Part shown: piece by piece, positions 23,301 through 35,900 of the stretch | How the letters are laid out: each line of letters starts with the position of its first letter | How positions within the stretch are numbered: position 1 is the first letter of the stretch | Assembly (NCBI RefSeq): GCF_009905375.1 | Contig: NC_133647.1 | Span: forward strand, 3,905,847-3,969,846 | Source: Apium graveolens | Lineage: Eukaryota; Streptophyta; Magnoliopsida; Apiales; Apiaceae | Length of the DNA stretch: 64,000 nucleotides | Direction of reading: 5' to 3' | Position numbers and translations under genes: made by a program | Notes under the pieces: model-generated | Database searches by the model: none | The model's input: only the letters and a program-made list of their open reading frames with translations | Told to the model about the DNA's origin: nothing

Positions 23301-26300
23301 GGCTCCTCTTAGTGTCTTTTATTTACTTGGTTTATAGATAAGTTAAATGTCAGTTGATTTAGTTAATTCAGGAATAAAAAGCATTAAAGCCTTCTTGGCA
23401 TGGATGGCAGCTAAATGACAACATGTTTTAGATTGCAAAACGACATAACTGAAACCTTAACTTCAAGATCACAGCAAAGGCTTCAGAGTAAGACCTTTGC
23501 AGATCTTAAGGCTCAAGATTGGGCAAAAATCCGTGTAGTTATAGTGATCCTGAATATTTTCAATACCGAATTGCCTAGTTACCTAACATGCTGGATTTCG
23601 TGGTGTGAATCTGTTTTGAAGAGAAGAAATTGGGTTAAGTTTCTCTCCAGGGGGTGTTTTCATGTTTTTTTTTAATTGGAAGTGAATACAGGAAGGGTGA
23701 GAGAGTATCTTTTCTCTTTAGGTGGGAAGATTGGGAATTAAAAAAAATGGGCTCTTAAGTTATAATCATGCGCCAAACTCGATCCTGCTACTGAAAGTCA
23801 CAATACCAATATAATCCTCAAGTATTCAATATACATATGGTTACAAAGACATAACTGTATTTTGAATGTTTCAGAAAAATTTCTTTGCTTTTTTTCCTTG
23901 CTGAGGAACACAAAAAAGAATATAATGCGATACTTCCTTTTCTTATAAATAAACTGAGAAAGACATAAAAGAAATTATTTTGATTTTTTTCCTTTGATTA
24001 CCTTATCTTTTAAGTTCTATACTCTGTCATCTTGTAGGCAGTTGTCTGTTTGGATGGAGATGATTGCAAGGTCAGAAGTATGTCGGCATCAATCGAAGAA
24101 TACTCGAATCTTGATACATCAATTGCTTGTGATTCATGTGATATATGGTAACCCCTATCTTATGAGTGAGAGTGAGCGAATTTGTGATATCATTGTTTAA
24201 TTGGAATATAAACTGGCCAAAATCTTCTGTTTTGTTATTCTTCATAAGATTTCATTTTAAAGTTACATTGAGAGTGCATATTTACTAATTAGTCTGATTT
24301 CCTTGACTTCTTGACTAATAGTTAACTGTCCCCTAAGTTTTGTAGACCCTATGCACTGATCTTAACAAACGTAATTGAGCAACTTGATGAACTCAATTTC
24401 AACATCTGTTCATATGGTATGAACTTGTCGTAACCCGATACACCTTCGTCGGAACATGTTTTAGAGATGATTTTTAATAGGATTTTCATGAAATGTTTCA
24501 TGGTAGAGTTTCTGACCTAGATAAACAACCACAAGTACTATACAAGACCTATCAACCACTACCTCTTCCCTCCTTTCCTAGTCAGAGTCTAGCTGTCATA
24601 AAGAATAATTTAAGTGATAGCTCACTATAGAAGTTTTCCCAGAATGTGATTTCATCACAAAATATATGTATATATAATTGGTATTGCATATTATGTCGAG
24701 CACATTTACATCCTATTAATGCTTTAATTGTGTTAACTTATTTAGTTACTTAATTTATTCATATTTTGATCTCAAGTATAATTCTGATTATACGATTGAA
24801 TGTTTTCTCATCTAGTTATCTCTTGACCTTCATGGACTCAGGTATCATGCGTTCTGTGTGGGATTTGATACTGAGGGCACATGTGAGAACTCATGGTTAT
24901 GCCCAAGGTAATGGCCAAGGTTATTGAAGATTTAGCACAAGAAGTTTACATGTCACATGCTCCCAGTTGGACATCAGATAAACATGTACATAGTCTGGCA
25001 TCTCCCTCATAAAGTGCATTGTTTGGATTATGTAGGAATCAGAATTAATTTTACAGTTATTTTTTAGCACAGGGTTTTTTATTGGAAGAATTTATCACTA
25101 GTTTAAGTTTTGTGTTGGGTCGCTAGTGTCCCAGCAAAGACCTGAATTTATTTTTATTTTTGCTAAACAACAGCAAGGACCTAAAGATCGAAAGAGAAAT
25201 CATCTTGCTGTATGTTGCAGTCATCAATTGAAATTTATTTTACAACCATTCCATTGTCTGCAGCTTTCTTTAGTTTTTAGTTTAATAAATGTCAGCTATA
25301 GAAATATAATACCCGAACAAACATTCCCCCACTGAGGCTTGAACCTTGACCTTTTATTACCAAGAGGAGAGGGGAATCCGCTAGGCTAAGCCTTGTAGAT
25401 TATGAGGCTCCAGCTTGATAAAGACGAGTATGATAAATTTTTACTGTCAGCACTGTAGCTCTAAACTGTTACTTTTGTGACACACTATGGCGATGCAGGT
25501 GTATAATGCAACATAGATCAGACAAAATTCTATTGACTGGGTCCAGCAACCTGTGTGCTTCAGAAAATTCGAGCTATCAATGTCTTGTCGACCCTGGTTT
25601 GTCAGGGAAAGTGGTGGTATCTGTTGCTGATGCTGGAGAAACAGCTGTCGTTGTGTCGATGCTTGAAGGGAAGCAAGAAACCGAGAAACAAATTCAAACA
25701 ACCATGCCATGTTTAGAAATGTGCGAGATGAAAGCACCATTTCAAGTGTCAGATTCTCTTAATGATGCTGGAAGGAAGTCTGCTACAGCAGCAGTTGAAA
25801 AAATTGAAGAACAAGAAAGGGAAAAAGTCTTCTCAAGTTCTAATATATCCGAGGATGTTAAAATACATGAATCTCTTCCTAGTTCTAACAAGCAGAAGCT
25901 GGAAACACCATCAAACAGCCTTGATGTAGGAGCAAATTCAGTGCCAGATGAACTTAAATTGGCTTTATCACAAGAGTCATCAGACATATTACCTTCAGTT
26001 TTTGAGTCTGCTTTTGGTGATGAAGGAATAAGTGCGCCATCAAATGGATCTGAAATTTCTACTAGCAAGTTATTAGATCAACATTGCAGTCAAGCGACTT
26101 TTGAATCTGGTATAAATCTTTACCTTTATTTATTTGTGAGCTCTTTTGTTGCGTAAAGAAAGTTTTGTAGTATTTTTATTTTGTTTTCAATTGACTTTCA
26201 TGTTAATTAAGAAATTAAAATTTCCACATTTAATATCCTCTCTTACGAATCGTAGGGGATATAGCGAACGACAAACCAGCTGAAGACCAAGTGGATGTAG

Positions 26301-29300
26301 GTGATGATTTAAAAGAATGCCCATTGCAAGGTACATCTAGGCCATGCATGACTAGATAAAACCAGAATTAGTTAGTGTTTGTAAAGCATTTCTGCAATAT
26401 AATTAGATTTGATTCTTATTTTACAGAGTATTTATCGCCTCTATTTAAATTCTTACAGAAGAGACTACGGTTGATAGGAAGAAGGATGTTAATGGAAGTC
26501 ACGGTACAAAGAGAAAGAATAGAGATTGGAGGTAATTACTTTTTAACTAGTAACTACCATACATTCCTGTATATATCAACCAAAGTAATTTGCAGCTAAT
26601 TTGAAATTATTAATTGAATAACTTTGGACTCTAGATTCACTTTAATGATGCGTTTTGTGCTGCAAGTTTATTCTCACATAGTGAAATTATTCTGCACTTA
26701 AATTTTGTGTAATAGTCCAGGGTTGTTGGATGTCTAGTATTATCTGGTCAGCTGGTCTGATATAAATGTGTGGGGTGATGGCTTAGAATACCCTAGTTTT
26801 AGAAAAGCTAACAAGAATCACTGGTCTGAAAGTTTTGGCCAGAAATACCCACGAGGTACCCATTTGACAAATGGATATCACCGAAGAATTTTAAAAAACA
26901 GAAAATAATAAAATTCAACCAAATCTAAATGGGTATCACCACAAAGAATATAAAATATATATTTAAAAAACAAAATTCAAGTGTATACACATCTTTAAAA
27001 TGAATATTACCCTAAGGCATGCTAGAATTGTGTATTACGGTGATACACATTCTATTCGCTCTAACGCATTCTAGAATTGTGAATTACGGTGATACTCAGT
27101 CCATGCGCCAAAAAAATTAAACTAAACTTTTCCCCAAAATAAAAAAATTGGGGTACCCATTTAGGAAATTCGTATCCAGTGGGTAAAAATGGTCAGAACA
27201 TTAAAACTGTGTGTGTTCTCATTACCTGGTCTATATTTTTGTCATATTTTCGTAAACGTGTCGCATGCACTTTCTTGTATGAGGAGATTTGTTTAGTTAC
27301 CAATTCTCCTAAAACCTCAAGGTGTTTAGAGGGGGGCTTATTTGGATCATATTATATATTTAATACTTTCTCTCATTCGAAAGCCCATTTTTGGGTTGAA
27401 GAGTGGTTTACCATGTTAAGTTACTGGTTCTTTTAGAGCCACAAGGTGTTGGAAGTTCTTATATGGATATGTCGGTAACAAGAGTATATGGCATTGAATG
27501 TGTTAAGAAACACTAGCTGCAGTTGACATGATCTTTAATATCGTGTTCTTTTTCTATATTCTGAATTTCTTGATTATACTGCAAATACAATTTGGTTGTC
27601 TTTACAGAAGTACTGAGGGAAAAAGTAGAGCTAAAACTGGAGGTAAAACTACAACAAAGAAAGTCAAGGCTGAGGGGAGCATGCAACAGACTCATGCAAG
27701 GGACCAGGCTGATGAGTGTGTTAAAGAAAACACTCTGAAGTTATCTGGTTTAACTGTCAAGGCTGAGGGGAGCATGCAACAGTTTCATGCAAGAGACCAA
27801 GCTGATGAGTATGTTAAAGAAAACATTCCGAAGGTATCTGGTTTAACTGCTGTTTCTAAAGACAGAAAAGTAAGGGCAAATTCTGACGAGAAGACGGTCA
27901 CTACTAGTATAATGGATGTAGTTCGCGATACGGAACAACTTGCAGACACTTCCTCTAGGACCAGAGATAATGCAACTGGCTTAAGGGTAAAAAAAATATT
28001 GAGGCGACCTACTGAGGACAAGGAGTCATCAATGCTAGTTCAAAAGATAAGAAAAGAAATCAGAGATGCTGTCCGAAACAGAGTATCCAAAGAAAATGGA
28101 GACAACCATTTTGATCCGAAACTTTTGACTGCTTTTAGGGCTGCTGTGGTAGGACAGGTACCTGAATCTAAAAATTATTTGCCTGTGGATATGAAGGCAA
28201 GAAAGTCATTACTGCAAAAGGGCAAAATACGTGAAAATCTAACTAAAAAAATATATGGTATGGGTGGAAAAAGGCGTAGGGCATGGACCAGAGATTGTGA
28301 AATTGAATTTTGGAAGTATCGGTGCTCAAAAATTTCAAAGCCTGAAAAAATTGAGACCTTGAAGTCTGTTCTCAACCTGCTAAGGAAAAGTCCAGAGAGA
28401 AAAGAAACTAAGCTAAAAAATGAAAGCGCTGGTCAAAGTTCTATTCTTTCACGATTATATTTGGCCGATTCATCTCTTTTTCCTCGAAAGGAGGACATCA
28501 AACCTGTGTCAACTATGAAAGCTGCCGGTATTTCTGGACAAAATAAGGATGTTAGATCTACAGAAAAATCTCTTACTTCAGGTTCTGGAAACAACTGTTC
28601 GGAAACTCTGTTTACGAACAATGCAAGCATTATGTGTACGGTTCCAACTTTAAAAGGTGAAGTTCCATCCCATAAATCAAAGTCAAACAGATTTGCATTA
28701 GGGTCATCAAAATCTTCTATAGGGGCTTCCAACTCCCAGAAGGAAACAAATAGTAAATCTGATGATATCCAGGCTGACAAAAGAAAATGGGCCCAGCAGT
28801 TTCTTGCACGGAAAGCTGCTGTAGCAGGAACTAATGCATCGCAAGAACAAGATGACACTGCTGTGCTCAAAGGACAGCACACTTTATTAGTATGTCATTT
28901 TTGTACTCTTTTCCTAGTGTCCACCTATATATGCAACCTCTAATACTGTTTCTATAATGTTTTGATCAGGCTCAGTTACCAAGAGATTTGCGGCCAGTTT
29001 TGGCAGTCAGTCGTCATAATAAAATCCCCATATCGGTTAGGCAGGTAAATAGTTGGTGTCTGAGAATTGTAGGACAGGCCTTGTCCTGCAGAATGATATA
29101 TCAAACTATCAGATTTCTATGCCTTCCTATGATGACGAGTGACCTGAGGAAATAAAAATGACCTATTAAATTCATTATATCACAATAGAGATGTATTAAA
29201 AGTATATGCATGCAGTCATGCGGAAGAATCTGTTGTCTTTTATCGATTTATTATGTTAAAGAAGTGTTTAGATTCCTTTAGAATAAATGATTTGTAACAT

Positions 29301-31181
29301 CTCAAGTCCGTCAATCTTGAGTCACAGGATGACAGGAATGTGGCTCAAAATATTTGTCCTTTTACACTTGTTCACTAATTTTTCTTGCTTTCTTCTTTGC
29401 TTCCCCTATCCACCCAGCTACCACGCAGACCCTCAGTGGAAGCATTACTATGTACTGAATCACTGAGGCTAGTCCTGTCATTTTTCTGCAGTCACTCGTC
29501 ACTGCTCTTCTTGCTTATGTATTCCTCCACTAAACACCACCTTGAGCCTGTATTTATTGTTGGTTATTACGATAAAGGCTGTTTTCTTATCTGGACAAAT
29601 CAAGCCATGTTCCAAAAAGAAATATCAATACTGTTGGTCGTCACATAAGCAAACTTGAAGTATCTCTCTTTGACCTTGTAAAGTCATGGACTTCTATCAA
29701 TAATATTAGCAAGTTTAGTTAGTAATTTGACCAAGTTTATATAGTCTGCCTATGACTTGCTGAACCTCTGTCATGCAGGCTCAACTTCACCGCCTCACAG
29801 AACACTTCCTAAGAAAAACAAATATGCCAGTCAATCGCAGAACTGCAGAAATCGAGTTGGCAGTAGCAGATGCAGTTAATATTGAAAAAGAGGTTGCTAA
29901 CAGGTCAAACAGCAAGCTTGTATATGTAAATCTATGTTCCCAGGAGTTGTTACATAGATCAGATAGCACTTTGTCTGGTAAATCAGTAGAGTCAAACCCT
30001 AATCCAGTTTCAGAAATTCCTGCTGATAGAATGGTAAAAGCTACCAATGATCTTTCGTCCAGCTTGGCTGTTGAAGAGGCATTAAGGAATGCCGGGCTTT
30101 TGTCTGATTCCCCGCCAAATAGTCCACATCACCAATTGGAGGAAATCGAGAAAGCTGATGATTCGAAAAGGCCTTTACACGAGGGACCTGATAATGTATT
30201 TGAAATTGATTCTGAACCAGAACTTGATATATATGGCGATTTTGAGTATGATTTGCAAGATGATGACTTCATTGGTGCTAGTACATTAAAAGGATCTGAG
30301 TTGCAAGCAGAAGAACCAAAATTGAAAGTGGTTTTCTCTACCATCGACTCCAATCGACCAAATGATACTCAGGAAATGGAAGATATGAAGAAGCCAGCAA
30401 TGGCCGAGGAACCCAACAATTCTTCCAAATGTATTGATAGTGCTAATTCAAGCACGGGGACTTTATATATCAACAGTAAGGCGGACAAGTCTGATCCTCA
30501 TAATTCTTCACTTGATGATGAAGGAGAAGAGCTTTCTCTTGCAGAATGTGAAGAATTATATGGACCTGACAGAGAACCTCTAATTACAAAGTTTCCAGAA
30601 ATTGCCTATATGAAGCCATATGAATCAGTACTCACAAACTTGGTCCCAGTCCCTGATAATAATAAAGATGAGGGATCGAGTCAAACACTTGAGGCGTCTG
30701 ACAAAGATAAAGGGACTTCAGGAATAAACCCGTCAGTGACCACTGTTGGCGATGTAGAAAATGTGTCCAAGCAGTCCCGGAGTAGCACTACAATTAAGGA
30801 GAAAGCAGATAGAGCAAAGCAGCAAGATCGTGGCAACTCGGTTCATAAGAAGGTATCAAACAAAGTAGAATACAGAGGATCATAAACTTCCTTCTTACAA
30901 ATTGATTGGTTCTTAGAAAGTGTCAGAGCTTTTGTTTTGCTTCTCACTATTTATCTATATGTTTACAGGTAGAAGCTTATATAAAAGAGCACATTAGACC
31001 TCTCTGCAAAAGTGGCGTAATCAGTGTTGAACAGTACCGATGGGCTGTAGGGAAGACAACTGATAAAATCATGAAACATCACCAGAAAGACAAAAATGCA
31101 AATTTTCTTATCAAGGAAGGTGAGAAAGTGAAGAAACTTGCTGAGCAGTACGTCGAGGCTGCCCAGACCCAGAGGGCATAA
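20395..31181 (+). CDS. RING and PHD finger protein, At4g10930-like
   Basis: Fourteen exons: 20395-20436, 20918-21003, 22156-22246, 22401-22450, 23154-23223, 24038-24147, 24842-24907, 25499-26109, 26256-26330, 26459-26531, 27608-28889, 28970-29044, 29779-30852, 30969-31181. They join in frame to 1305 codons. A C3HC4 RING covers residues 24-62 (C24, C27, C40, H42, C45, C48, C59, C62); a C4HC3 PHD finger covers 117-173 (C117, C123, C144, C147, H152, C155, C170, C173). A long polar, probably disordered region follows, with basic stretches, then a conserved C-terminal helix region (1236-1305). Overall resemblance is to Arabidopsis At4g10930, which is uncharacterised. RING suggests E3 ubiquitin ligase activity and PHD suggests histone-tail reading; both are inferences. 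Intron 4 is GC-AG. Confidence 0.93.
21640..21746 (+). repeat. 56-bp tandem duplication in intron 2 of the RING/PHD gene
   Basis: 'ctacttatgtattatatggt...' at 21640 is repeated at 21696 with no differences over about 51 bp. The identity points to a recent duplication. Confidence 0.9.
22449..22456 (+). other. GC-type 5' splice site (AG|GCAAGT)
   Basis: Exon 4 of the RING/PHD gene ends ...TCCAG and is followed by GCAAGT. Splicing here to the CTGCAG acceptor at 23153 restores the frame into DDDWCIEG. Apart from GT to GC, the site is a perfect consensus, as GC-AG introns normally are. Confidence 0.85.
26826..27212. mobile_element. Probable MITE in intron 10 of the RING/PHD gene
   Basis: The ends are imperfect inverses ('ttttggccagaaatacccac...' near 26835 and '...gggtaaaaatggtcagaac' near 27200). 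The interior has two copies of 'attctagaattgtg(t/a)attacggtgata' (about 27022 and 27069) and repeated 'acccattt' blocks. No coding content. Confidence 0.45.
27663..27848 (+). repeat. 93-bp in-frame duplication in exon 11 of the RING/PHD gene
   Basis: Two 31-residue units starting VKAEGSMQQ (residues 444-474 and 475-505) differ at about seven positions. The period is exactly 93 bp (27663 and 27756), so the frame is kept. Confidence 0.93.
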
Positions 31182-32944
31182 AAAATAATCAAGCAATCCC
31201 ATTTTCAATTTTTTTCCCAAATTTGTCTAGCTTTAGTTGTCTATTTTTGAACAAGGTTTAAAGATGTACAATATAAATCCTACTAGTTCTGTAATTGTCG
31301 ATACAGTAGCAGATGTTGCTCAAAAATGTAATACCGAAATTTTTCAAGTTTGAAATCAACTGGGGAATTCGTTTAAGCATATGCTGTTACATTTAACCAT
31401 TTGAAGGCTTTCATGAACCTCACTTGTGGAAAAATTCAAGATTTGAGCATAGAAATGGCACCAAAGAAGGGTGCCATTTGAGCGATGAAAGGGCTACCAA
31501 AATTAAAGAATGACAGGTTTGAAAATTCCCATTTTTTGTGGAACCAAGCAGTGATGGTGAATATTTTTTTCATAGTTAGTGAATCAGATTAATGGGATCC
31601 ATAACCATTGATGCATCTGGTTAACAGAAATTGTAATCTTAATCTCGAATCCAGTTTCTAAATCAGTAATTTGATTGTTTCATTGAAACGGGAACGAGAT
31701 TCCCACTATCCGGATAATAATATTAGGCATATTCCCACTTCCCATACATTCTAAATCACTTATCCGGGTAATAATATTACGCATGTTCCCTAGCATTCTA
31801 AATCACTCTCGTGATCATGTTCCCTAGCATTGTAAATCACTCTCGTGATCACATTCTTAGTACCTCCATTCTCATCCACTAGCCCCCTGTAATTCCACAT
31901 CCAATGTCTCGCCCATTTAGCCTCAATCAAAGTTGCAAATTATCTAAGGGACAAAGTAACTATCACTAGCAGCATAATTTCCCAGAGACAAAGTAACTAT
32001 CATTAGCAGCCGGTAATTTCCCAGAAACTTTGTTGAAAGCTCCAATTTTTCGCGAATGGCATTGTTGATCACTACCCTGTATATATTGGAAGATCCGCAG
32101 AAATCTGGTTAAACATCTGAATATTCCAAAGCTAGAGAGCAAAATGTCCAGCAGTTGTAGTCATTTTCATGTCATTATATGACAAAGCTCAGCAGATGCA
32201 CAGAATTGGAGTCATCATTAACTTGATAAATTCATACACAAAAAAAACCCGCTCATATCAGATTGTTGACAAACACCAGTGGCTCAAAAAAAATTGTTAC
32301 AGTTAAAATGGTCACAAAAGACTTGCTCACAGATTAGAACCAAACTCCAAAGCAGAGTGGGAGAAAATAATGAAAACCCTAGATGAAGCCTGCCACTTTA
32401 TTAAACATCCACATCTGTGAACTTTATTAGAAAAAAGCTATGGACAGTTAAACAGAAATATATAGTACTTCAAAGGAAAGACGCTATCTTGAGAATGTCT
32501 GCTAGGCCTTGCAAGTTCATAAAAAGGCAACCAGGAGCAGGAAAGAAAAAGAACCAGGTTAAAGCCTAAAAATGAAACCCAAACTTTTACATGGCTATTT
32601 TATTCTGGATGACAGATATATATGAATCATACAAAATAAAGGCAGAATGTTAAACATGCTCTTGAAGTTAGCTGTACTGCAATTAAAAAATTATGAAAAC
32701 TCAACCAGTTCAAAACAAGTAATTGTTTTCTTAAAAAACAAAGGGGAAAAAAACCTCCGCATCACTAACAGAAATCATAGGAAACTGATGTTCCTGAGCA
32801 TAAATTGATTTCAGTCTAAGTGTTTAACCAGAAGAAGTTTAATCTATAATATATGGAACATATATTAATTCACAGATCCAATATATCTGATGCAATACTT
32901 GGTATTGAGAACCCTGCCAACTGAATGAAACAAAGAAGAAATTC
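31182..32944. other. Convergent intergenic region between the RING/PHD gene and SRPRB
   Basis: It holds the 3' UTRs of the two convergent genes. A small set of direct repeats lies at about 31705-31860 ('atccgg(a/g)taataatatta' twice, 'ttccctagcatt(c/g)taaatcactctcgtgatca' twice). No further gene is seen. Confidence 0.55.
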
Positions 32945-35900
32945 TCAAGGCTTAACACGTTCTCGGATGAATAGCTCCAGTTGAGTTATTTCTCCTGTCC
33001 CGCCGGAAGCTTCTGCAACAGTCACCTTGTTACGACAGTGGGAAAATGCAAATGTCTCTCCAGGAATACCAAGTGTGAACTCATTAGAGACATCAGCTTC
33101 TGACACCACATTTCGAGATGCTCGAAGTTTGTCACTGTTTGATAACAAGCAGAGCACCAAGAAATCAGACAACTTTAGTTGGAACTCTATGTGTCACACA
33201 AAATGCAAAATATATTTGATATCACTTTGTAGCCTTTTTATATTATCAACTACATGAAAATTTAAAGATTCGTACCAAACATGACCTAAAATATTCCCTA
33301 AGCTAGGTCATTGCAAAACAAATAATATGATGCTTTAATTCATTTATATACTTTGTGCTAACAACTTATCAAACAGTGGAAAGAAACAGAAGGGATTAAT
33401 GTACACATTTCAAATTTCAAATCATATAAATAACTGCGAGTATCATACAAATTAACACATCTTATACAATACATCTGCATCATACAAAGCAATGTCACAT
33501 CTTGTACTTGGTTCTATGAAACAAGATGGAGGTGAGAGTAAAATACGCGACAGCATGGGAAATTTTATGACAAAATGCGAAGGATATAAGTGGGATAAAG
33601 GAATGGGTCTTGCCTTTCAAAAATTAAAGGAATAAAGGTCATAATATATAATATATTATATATTTAACAATTTACATTCGTTTTAGCCTATTTATCCAAC
33701 TGACAAACCTATCAGACAAGTTGGCTCAAGTAAATTCCAGTTAAACCTCTTTAAAGTAATATGGTTGGGACCAAGAAAAAATATTACTTCAGCGAGTTTA
33801 TTATTTTATCGGGAGTAAATATACATTGTGTCCATTATGTTGGGACCGGAGAAAAATATTATTTTAGCGAGGTAATTACTTTATTGATTATTACTTCATC
33901 GAGGTTCAACTGTAGTGCAAGGAAAAGCATAACAAATATAATTAAGATTTTAATAGAGAAGGGCTTACATTTCCTTCTCCAATTGTTTTCTGATGAACTC
34001 CTTGGTATGTGCGGTGACCTTATCCACTTTGTTACATAAGATCAGTACTGGTATATTTTTCTTGACCACACTTGCTTTTGTCAGAATGTCATACAGGTAC
34101 CTACCAAAAGAAAAACACAGAATGGTGTAATTTTCACCAAAACTTCCACATTTCATACAAAAACTAAAGTTTGAACATACTCTGACACAGCACGGGACTT
34201 GGGAAGAAATTCCACAGCGTCCACCACAAACACTACTCCAGCTGCTTGAGGCAAGAAGTCATCAAGTTTAGTTTGAAGACGAGAGTGTCCAGGAACATCA
34301 ACTAAGTGAACAGGTCTTGTCTTGCCCTTCTGTAAATGACAAAAAGACAAGCACTATAGATAGAATTTAACATGTCACTGTAAACTAGTGCAGGCACTGC
34401 CAATAATTCACATACCAAAGGAGTAAAATACTCTATTCACTGAAAATCAAGCTTCAAAATTTAGTAATACATAAACCTACGATATTAAACTATTTATCAA
34501 TGGAACATGTTACAAGAGGAAAATCAGTTTACCTTAGTGGTCTCTGAGTGCAGCACAAAGCTTCCCTCATTTGGTTCCATTGATGTCACAGTACCCTGAT
34601 GAGTAGAACCATCTCGAAGCTGGCATATGAGTGAAGTAAAGTCATAAAAATGCATTACAAATATAAGCCTGTACTAACATTCTTTCTGGAAATGCACGGC
34701 AACAAGCACTGAAGTACCAAAAGTAAGTAAATTGCAAGCTTCTGAAAAATATGAAAATCACTCCTCAAGCTAAGCAAATTATATCTGGAGATGTAACTAA
34801 AACTTTTCATGCCACTCAGTACCGAAGACATTAACATATAGTCATCAATGATTAATATTAGGGTAAAATGAATATTAGCATTAAGCAAAAACAAGGGTCT
34901 TGAATGTAGTTTCCTTGTTATCTCAAATTGAAAAGAACATTTACTCCTTTTTTTGGGATGGAAGGGGGGGGGGGGGGTTCCACAAGCAGCACTACAATGA
35001 AGTCATTTAGGTTTTTACCTGATAGAAAAGAACAGTTTTTCCACTCCCACTTAGCCCAGTGAGTACAATGGTATTAGATGTCTTACGGTTAAAGAGCCGA
35101 ACTGCAAAGGACAGGAACATATTATGACAAATCAAGAAAAGTTCATCATGTGATCTTCTATTAAATTTGGTGTTGAAGGTAGAGCAATCTTTTCATTAAA
35201 CAAGATCCTTAAGAAAAGTTCTACACTTTCCCCCTAGCAACCATTTCCCATAATAACCCCAACTGGGTGCCACCAACAATTTAAAACTACAACATATATA
35301 AATAAAAATACTAAAATCCACATTTTCAACATAGAACAGAAAGTAGAACTGGAATAGATTAAAGTGCGAATAATAATGTCAAGTTACATGAAATAGTCTA
35401 AATACCGGCCGATATCAACCAAGGATCAAACAAAATGATGGCTCTACTATAGGCCATATCTTAAGCTGATAGTAAGAGAATCTATCATAAATAGCATACT
35501 AATCATGTGGTCAACACATCCACCATCTAAATCTCATCATGAATCCTCTACATCTCCTCTCACATCCAATGAGCCAACCTCGAAACCTTCACGTAGTCCA
35601 CATATGTCCCACGACTCGGAAAGTGCATCGATCCTCCGACCACCGACATTCATCAATGCCTAAAGTCTAGTACATGTACCATTTGTAGGAGGTGGCGCGG
35701 GTGCTCTGCCAGAAAAAAAAAAGAATCAACCAAGGCTACGAGCTCCTCATTATGATCACCCGGAGTCCCACACTCACTAACCAACTCAGCAAGCACATGA
35801 TAAGGAATGGGTGCGGGTCCGCACTGCTGGCTGGAGTCACCTCAGAAGCAGCTGAAGATACGGGCATTCCTGGAAGAATCTGTGAAGGTCCGGCTTGCTG

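Noticed and set aside
29385..29648. 87-codon ORF as an additional exon of the RING/PHD gene
   Set aside because: Exons 12 and 13 join in frame without it and the translation is hydrophobic, unlike the polar region around it.
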